From assembly GCA_033439265.1 (NCBI GenBank), contig JAVTVX010000019.1, forward strand, positions 18,874,039 through 18,938,038: 64,000 nucleotides of DNA, given 5' to 3'. Positions 35,900-49,830 of the stretch are shown one piece after another. The notes beneath the pieces were generated by a model that saw nothing but the letters and a program-made list of their open reading frames with translations, had not been told where the DNA came from and did no database searches. This DNA comes from Dillenia suffruticosa. Lineage: Eukaryota; Streptophyta; Magnoliopsida; Dilleniales; Dilleniaceae. The number at the start of each line of letters is the position of its first letter. Positions within the stretch are counted from its first letter, which is position 1. A program made the translations under genes and the position numbers.

Positions 35900-38185
35900 A
35901 GGAGGTAAACTGTCAGATTTTGAAACAAAGGGGAATTTGAGAACCCGCAAAACTATAGGGGTTATTTGTAATTATCGCAATTAAAAATATGCAATCCATG
36001 GCTTGAAAACTGCTCGAGCTAGTTGGCCATCAAATTTTCACCATTGAAATGTTTAAATTTCTAGAGCATGTAATTAGCTCCATTTTTTTTTTTTGGTTTA
36101 CATGTTATTAGCTCCATGCTAAGCTACAAATATAGAAAATCAAAAATAGACCTCGAGACTTAAGTGGGTTGTGGCTTCGTCAAACCAAGCCACGACACAA
36201 CAAGGACAAAGGAGATCCAATGGCAACACAAAGGAGTTCCAGTGCAATCCCTGGACATGTTAGTGACTTGATCTCACAATCAAGATGAAAAGTTTTGTCA
36301 ATGTCCCCAAACCAGTTATAAAGAAATTGCAAAACTAAGTAAAATGCTTGGATATGAGTGAGTGGCAATAAGAGCATTTGTAGGGCACATTTGGTGCAAA
36401 GGGAAGGACCCCGACCCTTGCTCCCTCATACAAGTGTGACTTAAAAGGTATCATAAATCTGTCAACCAAGAATTTTAGTATTTATAATACTCGCCAACCT
36501 CTTAAATTTCATTACGATACAAAAAAAGACTCTTCAATCATCTGAATCAGCCAACGTAAGGAAACAAGTAAAATTGTAGATATTTCAAACAAAAAAAAAA
36601 AAACAAAAACACTGCCTCATATACACACAACTGCCCACAACCATACACATTTTATAACACATGAAGATTTGTAGTAGAGAGCGCAGTATCATCCCTAAAA
36701 CTCTGGTCCATAACAAATGAAGCAAAAAGATGGGCTGAATCATCCCAACACACAGTTGTTGGACAAAGTATGGGGCTAGGACATAATCCCTTTGATTAAC
36801 AAACGGAAGCAATGACACAAAAAGTACATAGAAACATCCACCCTCTCTTTCCATAACCAAAATATTCCTGATGAGCAAACTATCAAAACCTAAAGCAACA
36901 ATAAAAGCAGAATTTCAAAACATTCAATTTCAGAAAAAAAAAACACCCTGACAAAGTATAATGAAGAAGTTTATTTTGGGTTAGGTAAGGAAAAAGTTTA
37001 CTGCTTCTAAATCTTAGCACATAGAGAGCAACATATTCTGCAAAAAGGCAAATGGTCTTCAAGTTAAAAGTCCAAACTAAATCACAACCAGTCAAGAAAA
37101 ATCTAAAACCAATCAAAAACCAAGAAATTTATTCTTCTCTCTGCTTCCATCAAGGCTTAAATACTAAATTATTCATGGTAACTAAAGTATCAAACTAGGC
37201 CATAACCTCCAAGAAACAAACTAAAGAAACAATACAAAATACAGAAACATTCAGATAAAAAATTGACCTAACTTCATGAATGAAGAAAGAAAAACATAAG
37301 CCAAATATAACAAAGCAACTCATTCAATCCAGATTTCTTTCTTTCTATTTCCATGAAGGCTCAACTCCAGATACAGAAACATAATCCACGTACAGCAAAA
37401 AGAAACCAAAGGCCAAAATTCCATCAAGGAAAAAAATACAGAAACAGAATATAAAAACATTCAAATTCAGAAGAGAGTCTAAGGCAAATATAGCAGAGCA
37501 GTTTGTTGCATCCAAAACTTAGTACATAAAACATACACAAATTTTCCATCCATACGTCCCAATCATAGTGCCAAAATTAACAAACATACAATTTCTACCT
37601 AGACCAAGAACAATGACCTCAGACAATAACGAGAAACCATGAGAAAACATCGTGTGTTGAACTATAACCAGCATCTTTGATTAGGGGTACAAACAAAACA
37701 TGATAACATCCCCAAATACTAAGCATTCAGAAAAACACCTAAAATTATCAACTAGATTACTCCCAGCTAATTTCATTCTGCTTCCATAAGCACGGATGAA
37801 TATGAAAATCAATACATAGACACAGAAACAGCTTACAAACCAATCAAAATGTATCTAAAAGTAATAAACCAGTAATCCAAGCCCCCCACACACACATCAA
37901 CAAAGATCAAATATGCTCAAGCAATTTACTCAAACAACATCTTAATCACACACCTAATCGTTGATCATAGCCAACTCTCTCTCTCTCTCTCTGTTTCCAG
38001 AAACACCGTACCCAATATGAAAAGAGACATACACAACAAAGTGATTATAAACCAACCAAAATCAATACTGAAAATGAGAAAAGATACACATACAGAGAAG
38101 CAGATTAAAAACCAGTCAGGACCCATTAAAATAAACAAATCAATAAACCCTAGACAAATGAAAACAAAGCCAAATATAATAATAA
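35900..38185. other. Spacer with degenerate repeats downstream of eIF1A
   Basis: No gene is recognised. From about 36880 to 38240 several phrases recur in degenerate form: GCCAAATATAA followed by TTATTCAATCC near 37302-37332 and 38169-38203, a GGCAAATATAGCAGAGCAG version near 37483, and AACCAATCAAAA/AACCAGTCA versions near 37086-37116, 37838 and 38110. This suggests old tandem duplication of a segment that includes the eIF1A 3' flank. Confidence 0.45.
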
Positions 38186-38190
38186 AGCCG

Positions 38191-38196
38191 TTTATT
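38191..38196 (-). terminator. Candidate polyadenylation signal of eIF1A
   Basis: AATAAA on the minus strand, 161 nt past the eIF1A stop codon, within a GATTGAATAAACGGC context. It is the nearest good signal, but several AT-rich alternatives exist. Confidence 0.45.
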
Positions 38197-38357
38197 CAAT
38201 CCAAATCTCAGTACATCATAAAAAAGCTTGCATATTAATAATAATCTCCCCTCCATATTACATCCAAATTTAACCGCACCAAACAGAAATTTTTAAAAAG
38301 GAAAAAAAAACACAGGTGTATAATAAAGCGGAGATTCAGGAAACGAGGATACAAACC

Positions 38358-38795
38358 CTAGATGGTATCGATGTCCTCGTCCTTGAACTCGATATCGAAA
38401 TCACCAGCACCTTCATCTTCCTCATCAAGACCAGCAGCAATACCTTCGTTAAGCCTCATGTTCTCAGGCAACTCGCCGTAGGCTTTGAGGAGACGAGCTT
38501 CGTCGGGCATGTACTTGAGGATGACATCAGCCTTATCGTCCTGGTAGTCACGCAGGCCGACAAGGATGATGTCACCGGCGGCGATCCAGACCTTCTTGTG
38601 CATCTTGCCACGGATGTGGCAGAGACGCTTGGTGCCGTCGATGCACATGGCTTCGCAACGGCCATTGCCAAGCATGCGGAGGACCTGAGCGTACTCTTGT
38701 CCGTCTTCCTTGAAGACGAGCTCTCTCTTCTCGTCGTCCGCTTCGTTCTTTCCTCTCTTCCTATTCTTTCCTCCCTTTCCCTTGTTCTTCGGCAT
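38358..38795 (-). CDS. Translation initiation factor eIF1A, intronless
   Basis: The 145-residue product is eIF1A, which binds the A site of the 40S subunit and promotes scanning and initiator tRNA placement. The N-terminal tail is basic ([18 protein letters not shown]). Residues about 22-95 form the S1-type OB fold ([20 protein letters not shown], then [20 protein letters not shown]). A helical segment follows, and the acidic tail ends DEDIDTI, the form that binds eIF5B. The length equals the plant family norm. The single ATG at 38795 is preceded on the gene strand by a (GA)n leader and two telo-box motifs. The whole CDS lies in one exon. Confidence 0.97.
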   Translation of the reverse strand: MPKNKGKGGKNRKRGKNEADDEKRELVFKEDGQEYAQVLRMLGNGRCEAMCIDGTKRLCHIRGKMHKKVWIAAGDIILVGLRDYQDDKADVILKYMPDEARLLKAYGELPENMRLNEGIAAGLDEEDEGAGDFDIEFKDEDIDTI

Positions 38796-38800
38796 GATGG

Positions 38801-38860
38801 ATCTCTCTCTCTCTCTCTCTCTCTGTGCAAACCCTAGTTCTCTATCTCTTTGAAACCCTA
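38801..38860 (-). promoter_or_regulatory. (GA)n leader and telo-box motifs upstream of eIF1A
   Basis: On the plus strand a (CT)n tract of about 23 bp lies next to the start codon, followed by AAACCCTA at 38829-38836 and again at 38853-38860. GA-rich leaders and telo-boxes near the start are typical of plant translation-machinery genes. The transcription start is not visible. Confidence 0.6.
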
Positions 38861-38869
38861 GAGCTTTTT

Positions 38870-41360
38870 CCTCTCTCTTTTAGACGTTTTTTTTTTTTTT
38901 TTGCTTTTCTCTCTCTTGGTCTCTCTATCTAAAGTTGCGTATGTGAGTGGGGGTTTGGGAGTGGACATTAGATGGACAGGTGGATTACAAGTGTAGAAAC
39001 GGCGTCGTTCCAGTATTGGGCTGCACGCAAACCGACTTTCCTGATTAATGATCCTATTTGACCCGAATAAATTTGTAATTTACAAGTTAAAAATATTAAT
39101 TAATTCCCTCTTGATTTCTTTCCTTTACCAAACCCATCGGAGCCGCGTTTAAGACACTTTTTTTTTTCTCCTAAATATTATATACAATTTTCTAAAATCT
39201 CCTTTTTAAAAATTTTAAAATCAATGGTTATAAAGCAATTTTAAGCATCCGACGTAAAAAAAAAAAAAAAAATCTCTATGTAATGCTGATGTAGCATATT
39301 AAGATTTATTAACAAGATATATTTTGCTATAAATTCTTAATTATATTTATAAATATTCAAAATTAGAAGTTTTTATCTTACTCGATAACTAATAATAATG
39401 ATCCCAACTACACAACAATATCAATAAGTTGAACGGTCAAGGTAACTTACGCTCTTAATCAAATATCTCGAGTTTGAGATATGGGAATAACGAAAAAAAA
39501 TTTAGAACAGTCAATCCCTAAAAATGAGTTTCACAATATTTAAATCGGATTAGTCAGACAAAATCCAGATACCGATGATGAAAAAAAAAAATCAACCACA
39601 CAACAACAATAACAAATTATGTAAATTTTGTTAATCGATAGTTAACTTTTTTAAGTAATTGTTTTTTGTATTTCAAACAAGTTAAATCAAGTAAAAAAAA
39701 TACATATTCAAAGCAACAAAAAAACTTTGATTCATTGTTAAATTGAATGAAAGTCAAATTTTGAATAAAGATTATCATTATGTTGGCTTTTTATGTAAAA
39801 CCATTGGACTATGAAATTCATTAAATTAATATATTAATTTATTTGAAAATAATAAATTTACATTAAAAAGATTAAAATATACGATACGAAAATATTAGTT
39901 AGATATGAGGGTAAATTGCATATTCGACTCGTGGATCATTGAACTTTAATTTCGTCTAATCAAGAATTTAAAATTCCAAAATTGTTGTAATTAAATTTTT
40001 TTGTCACTGACGGCGGATATTAACTATTGAATTGGGATGACATGATCTGCGAATTCGATCTCAATATATTATTATTATTTTTTATATTATATCAATCGGT
40101 ATCTGACTATTCTTTCAACATATTCTAATTTATACTTAATTCATAAGTCGAATTCAGAATTTTAATTAAAAAATCTAATATTAAATTTTACTAAATCAAC
40201 TTACCGTTAATACTCCAATATACTAATATAGCATGATAAGGTGAAGTGACATGCTTACGTGTTATGTGCCACGTCAAATTGGTTTTACAGACCAAGCCAC
40301 ATCAGCAAAACACACACAGACACTCTCCCCCTTGAAATCCATGTGCCCAGCCCCCTCCACCGTCTTCTTCTTCTTCTTGCCGCTAAGTGTAACTCCCATT
40401 CTCCTTCTCAAATTCCTTCATATCACTTTTCTCTCAACCTAGACTCAAAATCCATCACAGTGTCACCAAAATGCCACACTGATCACCAATTTCACTTTTA
40501 AAATTCAAGTATCCTTATATATTATCACTTTTTCTAACACTGATATATCTTTTTTATTTTGTTTTTCTTTCTATTTCTCTGAGAATCTCTTAAAGAGAAA
40601 ATTACAATAGAAATTTTTGTTTCTCGGCCACTACTCCTACACACCGACAAAAGATTCTGCTCATATTTCACTTCAACTTTGTTGCGGAAGAATCGTATTC
40701 ATATCGACCTTTCTAAGAACAAATTTGTTATCTGATTATCACTTGGAATCCCAGAAATTCGAATATCTCTTCGTTGAGAAGAATAATGCGTAATCTATCC
40801 TAACACAATGCTTTTCAGGAAAATTGATGCGTCCTTGAGTAATGAGCACATGAATATACTTGGGTCCTGATAAGTTTGTGTCATGTTTTGGCCTTCTTGA
40901 GATTACGTTAACTTTCAAATGCAACAAATTATAAATACATTCTGCCAAAATATTAGTTGTGCCATGTTTTGGCATCATAGAACTCAATCATGACCCAGAC
41001 ATCCTGCAAAATATTACATAACTCCCCGAGTATAGGATTTGTGTGACAGGAATCTCTAGTCTTTCAACTGCCACCACGACATCTCTGACATGTTTTACTT
41101 CCCAGTTTTTGTTTCTTACATGAACCGGATGATAATGGCAGAAAAAGCATATACATTCTGTTTCTGTCACAGTCACCATTTTTACACCTCTGCCCATTTT
41201 AGTCACAGAGAAACATGAGGTCCCGACCAAAAAGGTTTGGAGTCCTAGCAGCTTTTTAAATCCCCAAGCTACCATAAGCGCTCAAAAGTGCTCTGATTCT
41301 TGTTCAAGGTAGATAAACAAGTTAGAGATACCAGTGATGTGAAGTCAACTAATGCACTGT
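38870..41360. other. eIF1A promoter region and repeat-rich spacer
   Basis: After the eIF1A promoter the sequence is AT-rich. SINE-like copies lie at about 39410-39590 (plus; TTTAAATCGGATTAGTCAGA) and 40080-40215 (minus). A patch at 40250-40500 rich in C has no recognisable coding content. The last few hundred bases before 41369 are probably the LRB 3' UTR. Confidence 0.45.
39410..39590 (+). repeat. SINE-like copy
   Basis: A decayed tRNA-like head (CTTAATCAAATATCTCGAG) is followed by ATCGGATTAGTCAGACAAAA and an A-rich end after AGATACCGATGATG. It belongs to the same family as the copy at 62530. Confidence 0.5.
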
Positions 41361-41368
41361 GCAAGATG

Positions 41369-44300
41369 TCAGTGCCTGATGGTAAGCTCCGCCCTGAGAT
41401 GGAGGATGCCATTTATGAAATAATGACTATCGTCTGCCATGAAGGAAGACCAGGGTATGCCAAATAAGTTTCGATATCCAACAGCTTTGCCACCTGTGAA
41501 TGTATAGTTGCCCTTATATTTGCTGGTATACTCTTCGGTTGGTTTTGATCTGGCAGCAAACTCATAATCCACTGCGAAAGTCACGGAGCCCTTTTCTTGC
41601 ATCCCTAAGAAAAGGCCAAAGCAGTGGAAGGAGCTCTGCTGGTCCATATTGCAATGAGCTGACAAGAAGAAACCCTGGCCACCCAAGTGAAATGCCTGAG
41701 AATAGACCCGACCAGATGGATACAAATTTAAGCACTCTTCCCGTTTCAAATCCAAGTACACCACACATTGCTGATGGGGAAGTTCAAACTCCACCACCTT
41801 CACAGGTCGGTACTTATACGCTCTTTCCGCAAAGCGACGGTTTGTGGCAGCAGACTCATCTGCTGCCAGTATACGCTGCCGATGAGGAGCCTCAGCTTTG
41901 AAGAAGAGGGCCTCTAGTACAACTTTAGAAGCCAGCTCATGCTCAAAGTCATTGCAATTAAGTACTTTCTTAAGTTTCCGGCAGGTCATGTAAGGAAAAC
42001 GGATGAACTTAACAAGGCGAGAACCTAACACTTCCCGCCGCTCTTCAATTTTCGGGTACTGAGCTCTTGCCCACTTCAATACCAAATCATACACAGCATC
42101 CTCTGATGCCACCTGGAGGTCGTCACTGGACAAGACTGCCTCAAAACCAGCCAGAGGCAAGGCCATCACCTCATCTTGGAATCTGGTTATAAATTACAAG
42201 TTTGTGAGATCTCTCAGTGTGCTCAATTACTTCTTTAATTAACATGTAGAGAGATAAAAAAGATTGTGATCAGTCACACATTTTATCAGTGCATACACAA
42301 GGGTGCTTAGTCAATGACATTGCTAATAATGTATATACACTTTTATAGGAAAGAGAATGCATTGCTAATAATCAGCCTGGTTGTGGTAAATGCTACATTT
42401 TTGAGCTGGGGGAGGAATGGAATTTGGGATGCAGAAGATATATTTGAAAATAAATTGCCTTATCCAGAGTGACCTATTGAACCTACAAATTTTACTTATG
42501 ACCTTGGTCACCAGTTACATACTTATGGTTCAAGGTAACCATGTCTCATGGAGAGAACCAACCTCCTTAAGAATTATGATGATCTTAATAAAAAACAAAA
42601 TTACACAAAAAATTGTTCAATAACCTCTTACTTTTCTTTTATAAAAAGAATGGTCTCTTGATGTGAGTCTGTGTGTGTATTAAGCTTTTTGGCTTAGCAA
42701 GAAAAGTACTCCTTTTGTTATGTTTCTTATTTGCTCCAGATATTGATGGTCAGTACCATCCAGGAGATATTGATAGAAAATGCCTTACTTCAAACTTCAA
42801 AAAATGCATAAAAGATTACATTCTACTTAGAAACCAGACTAGAAGGTTACACATGGAGGATAAAAAAGACTTACTTCGTTATGTCCCTAAAGCGGGTAGC
42901 CAGGTATTGTTTAGCTGCATCTGTCAAAGGCTGAACTGCATCAGCCATTAAAACTGAAGAAGGAAGATCCAAATATAACAACGCAGACTCTGGAGACATG
43001 GGTATATTACGCAGGAGTCTGCTGCAGTACCTCATGCATGAAGCAACCTCAAATTTGTCAGCAGCCATCAAAATGTCCAATAATGCAGGAGCAGTGGTTG
43101 TTGATAAAGTATTGCTGTACATGAAGTTTAGAAGCTCCATGAGAGCAGCTTCCTCTATTCCAATAAAAAGAAAAATTGGTTAGTAACAACATATAATATG
43201 AACAACATAGGAGGCAAGTGATGCAGCTAGATCAACATAGAATGATCCAGGTAAAGATATATTCCCACATCATGCATATCCACTGGAACAAGACTATCGG
43301 TCACCAGTGAGGTTAACATGAACAATTATTTAAATTCACAATGAAACCCCCTCATTACCCCCCTCCAAGGTAAGTGAGAGAACCAAAGAAACACATAATG
43401 GTCACTAAATGACAGAACCCATAAGAGAAGCGTTTTTCAATATGTACCTGACGCATTTATACGTAGTGTTACATGCCGCTGCTCTGACTCCCTCATTCCA
43501 TTAGAGAAGAGCTACACGGATTTGAATTAAATTACAATAAGTCAAAGAAGAGAGAAATCTTTCCTCGTTGTAATCAAAGAAAAACAAATCCAAACACAAT
43601 GATCAAAAGCACATAGAAAACCTTCACCTTATAAAAGAATGGGCTTTTTGCAGCTAAAATAGGAGAACTGATGTGTAAGGTTTTAACTCTCACAACTGTA
43701 GAGCAATCCATGCTCCATGTTGAATCATTGCTATGAGTAGCTTCATCACCTACAAAAGCGCCAACGAAGCTTAACAATACAACAACAAAACAAAATGAAG
43801 AAAATGTATCGGAGAACAACATGCTTTACTCTGTAAGACATCAAATTCCTCTCACAGCAAGAACATCTTTAACATCAACAGACATATCTAACCAGCGAAA
43901 AGGAGAGGACAAACAAAATCCAAGTTTAAATACACAATAATGCAAAGGTAATTCTATACATTTCAACAAATTACCAAACTGCAAGTCAGAATAATCATGA
44001 TGGGAAAAATGTTACAAAGAAATGATTATAAGTCAGCTCATTAAGATTTAGTCAAGCCCCTGATTATTGTATGATATCATGATGCCCGAGGTCCTTAAAA
44101 ACAGTGACCAACCAATATTTGGAAGAAACAACCGCTAATCAGCCACATGCCCTTTGAAGAATACTAAACTATGCAATGTTCGACACCATAGGCTAGGCAG
44201 GGACCTCTCTCTTCATGTTGAAACTTGGAATGCATTTTGTAATTATGAATAGATTTCAATAGTTATGTATTAATTCTAACGCATAAATAGAATGATGATA

Positions 44301-47300
44301 CATATTATTTGCTAAATATAATGCATATATGGTGCAAGATAACTTACTTTTTCAGAAATAAATTGCTAAGTCAACATTCTTGACCTTGATTATCTCTCTT
44401 TGTTTTTTTGCATGAGAAACCAAGTGTACCATACAAAGACCTCAAGGGTCACACAACACCCACTAGTGCATTTAACAACACTACCTCATAATTTGTCAAT
44501 AAAAATTGGATCTAACATGAAAGTATCATATTTGACAAAGTGTCAGACATCAACATCTCTGAATTGTCAACACTTCAATGCTAATTTTATCAAAGGTTTT
44601 GTAGAGCAAGCAGATTAGTCCTCTTTCTATACCATAAATGGATTAATTCAAGTTTCATGAAATCAAAGATCGATGAACCCCAAAACATACAAAACTCTCA
44701 CCAAGTAGAAAGAGTGGTATGATCAATGTTAACAATGCTTCACAGGCAGGAAAACAGCAATTTTATTATCAGCAGGAAAAAAAATGGAAGACATTCATTA
44801 AACCACACCTAGGAGGGGGCACCATTACAACCTAAAAGAGAAGCATGAAATCTACAAAAGACATCCCCATTCTGCTTGGTTCATAAAAGCAGATAAGAAA
44901 ACTAAAACTGAAGGAATCAAAACCAAAGATCCACAAAAGGAAAATAGGTCTTTCTAAGCCCTAAAACTTCTTAGCTTTTTTTCCCTCCAAACTAGCCAAA
45001 AATAGCTAGAGTGATGAATTAATAATACTCCTATTTACTGTATGAATTTGGAAGTTAGAATTTGGGGAGAGAACTCATCATAGATTTAGGGCAAATTCTA
45101 TCCCATTACATCCCCCCTCCTCTCCATCTGCACATTTCCTAAGGCAACAATAGGAGAGTTTAATTTAGAAGAGGACCCCACCCCCAAAAGAAAGGTTGGG
45201 TAGCCCAAGTGTTTGCTGCAACACATCATAGCACAAGCACTGGACAAGATAGTTCATATAATTTTTTCAAAGAAAGACAAATCATACATAAAATAAAACC
45301 TCTATGCCAAAGCATGTGGAGAAAGAAGGCAAAGCATGAAGACATTGAAAGGACACATTATAAATGATCACTAATTTTGTTACAATGGTTATTACTGAGA
45401 CCTCCCCAGATGCTGCAGACAGCAGCCTAAGCGATATCTGATTTCTTTGGAATTGAACCTCCTCTCACCAAATCAACCAAACCCAGCAAGAAGTGGACCT
45501 ATTCCTACAATTCAAGTCTCTAAAAACAAACTTAAGTACTAAGAGATATGTGACAAGACACGGAGTAACCACAAACCAAGAAGAGTAAGACCCTCCATTG
45601 ATTGCTAAATCAAAGAGTATCAAAGGCACCCAGAAGGGCCAACGGCATTCAAATATTATTCATGAAATTGAAGAAGAAATGAGCAAGCAATATAGACCTT
45701 TCATTTAAAAGAGCTCCAACCACTAGATGAGACCGGTGACTAACATATTAATGGCAGGAGGCATCACTTTAAGAACTAAGAATGAAAAATTCACATTAGT
45801 AAAAGAACAAAAAGATGCTCATTTTGTTGGCAAAGTTCCTTAACAAAGTCAAAGTCACCTATGAGATGACCAGTGCACACTTCAAAGAAGGCAACCCCCT
45901 CCCCTGGTCAACTCAACATTTGTTGTAACATGTAACATGTAACATTCCTAGCTACTCTCTAGCTATCAGGCTATTCTTGTCACCAGAGAACAAACCAATT
46001 CACCTGTGTCTTACCTATCTAAGCCACTTCATTGAGCTTGTTGCTCCTAGAACTAATCCAAAGTGCTACTAGATCAACAGTTTGACTGTTCCTTCAATGT
46101 GTGACTTCCTACAATGATATCTAGATCAGTTGCATCTATCACAAAAGTTAGTAAAAGAAAATGAAATGCTTGGGTAGCATGCATGGGCAAGTAGTGTCCA
46201 AAACATGAACATGGCTTTCATCTTAATTTGAACTAGATTCTAGGATTTGATCATTCAACTTTGTTTGACTAGGACCAACTAACTGGCACATTGATATGAC
46301 TCAATCGATATTAACCAGGTCAAGCCATTGATTGTAAGACACTTCGGCCTCTGGAAATCTTAATATTTGCTTTGCTCCATCTATCACCTAGACTTGAGTA
46401 ACTGTTACAACTGGCTCTCATGCCAAGTAAAATTGGTGCCTTAACTTCACACAAAAAATAATGCAAGCAAAATTGTAAGTCATATAAGCTCTCATGGAGA
46501 ATAATAAACCTAATCCAACAACAATCCAAATTTTATAAAATTATGGCATCAACATCAGTCACAAACCAAGACATCTCAATTAGCCCAAAAACAAAATGGA
46601 GGTGCAATCTTTGGCACCTGAAGGCGATTCCTCAACCATTGCAACAACTTCTTCATCATCTTGATTTTCGTAGCCCCCACCATCATCTGCATCAGGCTGG
46701 TCAATGTTCAGGATTTGCTCCTCAGGACCCACTGCTGATACAAACAAGGACCTCTCATATTAGAATAAGTACCAATATGGTTTTGGAATGAACTAGCAAC
46801 ATGTTTAAAATTCCAGAAATCAGGTATGTTATTAATACACTCATGAAGACATTCCTTTAACAAAAATAATAACTAAAACTAACTGATGAATTACTCCCAA
46901 GCATCATATAATCACATTGCACTACATGCAAAATCTCACCAGTCACTCTTGACGAGTAAAGGTCACACTTGGAACCAATCAAATTCTGAAAAAAAATTGT
47001 AAGGTTCAATCCTAATTTTGATTTTCATTGCTTGGAAGCCAAAAAAACAAGATGTGGAGTTCAATTAAATGTGTGCAGTTGCAAATTACTAGTAAGGAAG
47101 GAATTCATAAATAAAATTAACAACAATTTGTGGGTCACATACACATAATTAACGGCGATTATAAATAAAAAATCGAGAACATAGCTTAAAGCAAAGGAAT
47201 TCTATTCCATTCAATTACATATTACAATATTTTGCTTCCAAGCAAAAGATTTTCAAATGAAATCAATTAAGTAGTTCAGCTCAATTTTTATTTTATTTTT

Positions 47301-48108
47301 TTTAATTTGGTTCCAAGCATAAAAGCCTCCACTAGAATGAAGCAGTAAAGGAAAAACATTACATGAACAAAGATTAAAAAAAAACGTGGGTGAACTGGAA
47401 TTATGGTAGAAAAGAGAATTTCCTATAAGGAACCAATGATTCTTTCTTCAATAGTTGTACCCTCTAGGACTTGGAGTTATCAAGCACAGCAAACAATAAA
47501 TTATGCATTGTAATGGCAACGATGGATTTCAGTCAAACAAAAAATATCAACCCACAGTCATGCAACGTCCCAGCTCTTCAAAACAACCATGCTTTCAGCT
47601 CAACAGCTTCTTCATTATCAAGAACTATACTACTTAATCCTTGAAAATATCACTTAGACAATCCACCGAAATGCCAAATTTTGATTACAACAGAAACAAA
47701 TCAACACGACGAACAACTTCTATAATGCAAAATAGGACCTGCAAACAAGTCAAGCCTAGACCCATTTACAAACGAGCAAAACAATTTTATTCCATCTGGG
47801 TTCTAGCTAGTTAAACATGCTTCAAATGAGCGTGCCCCTTTAAATTTATGTGCTAGGTCAAGTTGTTTACTAAAATATCCTAAAAATTGTGCACATCAAC
47901 TTGTTCAACTCGTTGACAAGTGAGTCAAGCCCAAAACAACACTCTGAACAGCTTATCTCATCTGCATCCCTGATTGCAAAAAGCACCTATTGAAACTAAA
48001 GTTTTTATTTAATTTTATACCACCATCAACTTTTAATTCCAAAAGCAAAATAATTCACACATGTCAAATTTATAAAATATCCTGTCTTTTTCCTTGTTTC
48101 CATCGCGC

Positions 48109-48144
<36 letters not shown>

Positions 48145-48705
48145 TCAGAGATACAGAAAGTGAATTTAACAAAGGTAAATGTTAAAGCTTCTATGAGTAT
48201 CAACTATGATGAACAAATCGCAGAAAATAATCAACCAACATTTCTATCATACATATAAAACTTCTGAACATATTACATCTTCTCTCTCTATTTATCTAAC
48301 AAATTCAAAATCGAAGAAAGAGAGAGACCTGTGTCCCAATAAACAATCAACCAGATCTAATTCTCAGCTATCAACTATGCAAATGATTCAAAACTCAAAA
48401 CAAGACAAAAATCGAGTAAAAAATTACTAACCATTCTCTTTCTTGATATCTTCCCTACGCCGCTTCCGATTCCTGGCCCAATCGGCGAGAGTCGCACAGC
48501 CATCAGCATCGGATTTGCTCTCCGGCGAACCAGCCATGATCTCGATCCTGAGAAGCCGATCGGAGAAGTTACTGTCGTTAAATGCGAAGCCGAAATCGGC
48601 TTCGGAAGAAGACGAGGACGACGAAGACAAGCCTCGGTTGATGACGTGATCCGAATCCATTATCGTCCGTGGATCGAAGAGATCAGCAGCCTTTGCGTCC
48701 TTCAT
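41369..48705 (-). CDS. LRB/POB1-type BTB-BACK protein, six exons
   Basis: LRB proteins are substrate adaptors of CUL3 ubiquitin ligases. In Arabidopsis they act in the nucleus on phytochrome/PIF3 signalling. Exons in coding order: 48432-48705, 46618-46734, 43628-43749, 43448-43511, 42875-43154 and 41369-42182, all GT-AG with agreeing phases. They give 556 aa (Arabidopsis LRB1/2 about 561). The N-terminus carries the conserved [20 protein letters not shown] segment, a serine run and a basic nuclear signal (RNRKRRRE, about 78-85). An acidic linker leads to the BTB domain (about 145-255: [20 protein letters not shown], then [17 protein letters not shown]). A BACK domain follows (about 265-370). 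The C-terminal region ([13 protein letters not shown], then [20 protein letters not shown]) is nearly identical to POB1. Introns 1 and 2 are large (1.7 and 2.9 kb). Exon 2 has a tandem acceptor. It is the likely counterpart of At4g01160 by position, but could be any LRB member by sequence. Confidence 0.95.
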
Positions 48706-48779
48706 CTTCTAGTTTTTGAGATTGAAGGATAGGGATAGAGAGCGAGAGAGAGAGAGAAAGAGAAAGGGAGGAGAGAGAA

Positions 48780-48788
48780 AAACCCTAA
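48780..48788. promoter_or_regulatory. Telo-box in the LRB leader
   Basis: AAACCCTAA on the plus strand lies 75 bp upstream of the LRB start codon, beside a (GA)n-rich leader (48738-48779). It resembles the leaders of eIF1A and mL40 in this window. Confidence 0.45.
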
Positions 48789-49039
48789 ATTGTTGAAATG
48801 GAGATGGAGAGATCAAATTGAAGAGTCTTTCGGGACGAGTTTTTATTCACCATAAGCGACGCGTCCACCAGGCAGGCGCAGGTCCACTGATTCTTATTTT
48901 CCGTTTAGTCTAGCGTCACCTGCTTTTTACCGTTTGTAAATGACTGACAATATATACAATATATAATTTCGTGGAAGACTTTTTAAAGAAAAATATTAAA
49001 AAGGACAACGAGTTATTATTTTTTATTTACATTGATAAC

Positions 49040-49830
49040 TTAGTTAACAGGATTATGTTTGGCAGAAATTTTTTTCTTCTTATCGAGAAATAGAAATTAA
49101 TTCTTTTTTAATAAAATTAAAAATTATTTGATATTTTTTATTTTTAAAAACTGTTTCAATATGTCTTTTTTATAAATAAATTATTTGATAAAATATTTTT
49201 TATAAATTCTATTTTTAATGAAAGTATCATAAAGGGTATACATATAAAATATAATTTTTTTCTCATCATCGATCGATTAAAATTCATATAGTTATATTTT
49301 AAAAATAAAATATATAAATAGTAATAATTAAATTAAAAATAAATTAATTATTATTCTAAACTATTAAAATCAAACATTGATAAATATAAAATCATTTTTA
49401 TATAATATAAAAAATTCAAAATTTCAAAAATAACATGAGTCATAAATTTATGAGTACCCAGATCATATAAATGAAATAAAAAATATTTATAATCATATTT
49501 GAAATTTATAAAATAAAAATATTTAAATTCACTCAAATCATAACATTTATAAACACATTTATAGTATATTAATATTTGAAATTTCGTATCATTCAAGTAA
49601 AAAAATAAATAGAATAAAAAAATACGATTCTGTTAAAGTTGGAGCATTAAAATAATAGAGAGAGAAGAAAAAGTTTCTCTCTCCTTTAAAGTTACTTTTT
49701 CTATTTTTATTAATAAAAAATTTACTTTTAAGGAAAAAAAATTTATTTGGTAAGACTTATCCTTATAAGAAGAAAAAAAATTGAAAAAAATCGCACTTAT
49801 ATTAATTTAAAAAATAATATTATAAAACCA
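49040..49830. repeat. Possible AT-rich MITE-like element upstream of LRB
   Basis: Near the left end GTTTGGCAGAAA leads into TTTTTTTCTTCTTATCGAGA. Near the right end the reverse complement reads TTTTTTTTCTTCTTATAAGG beside ACCAAATAAAT. This suggests imperfect inverted ends around very AT-rich DNA without any gene. The boundaries and target duplication are not clear. Confidence 0.3.

Noticed and set aside
38316-38837. 173-codon plus-strand frame over eIF1A
   Set aside because: It is the antisense shadow of eIF1A, whose complete conserved protein lies on the minus strand.
41500-41901. 133-codon plus-strand frame
   Set aside because: It is the antisense shadow of the last LRB exon.
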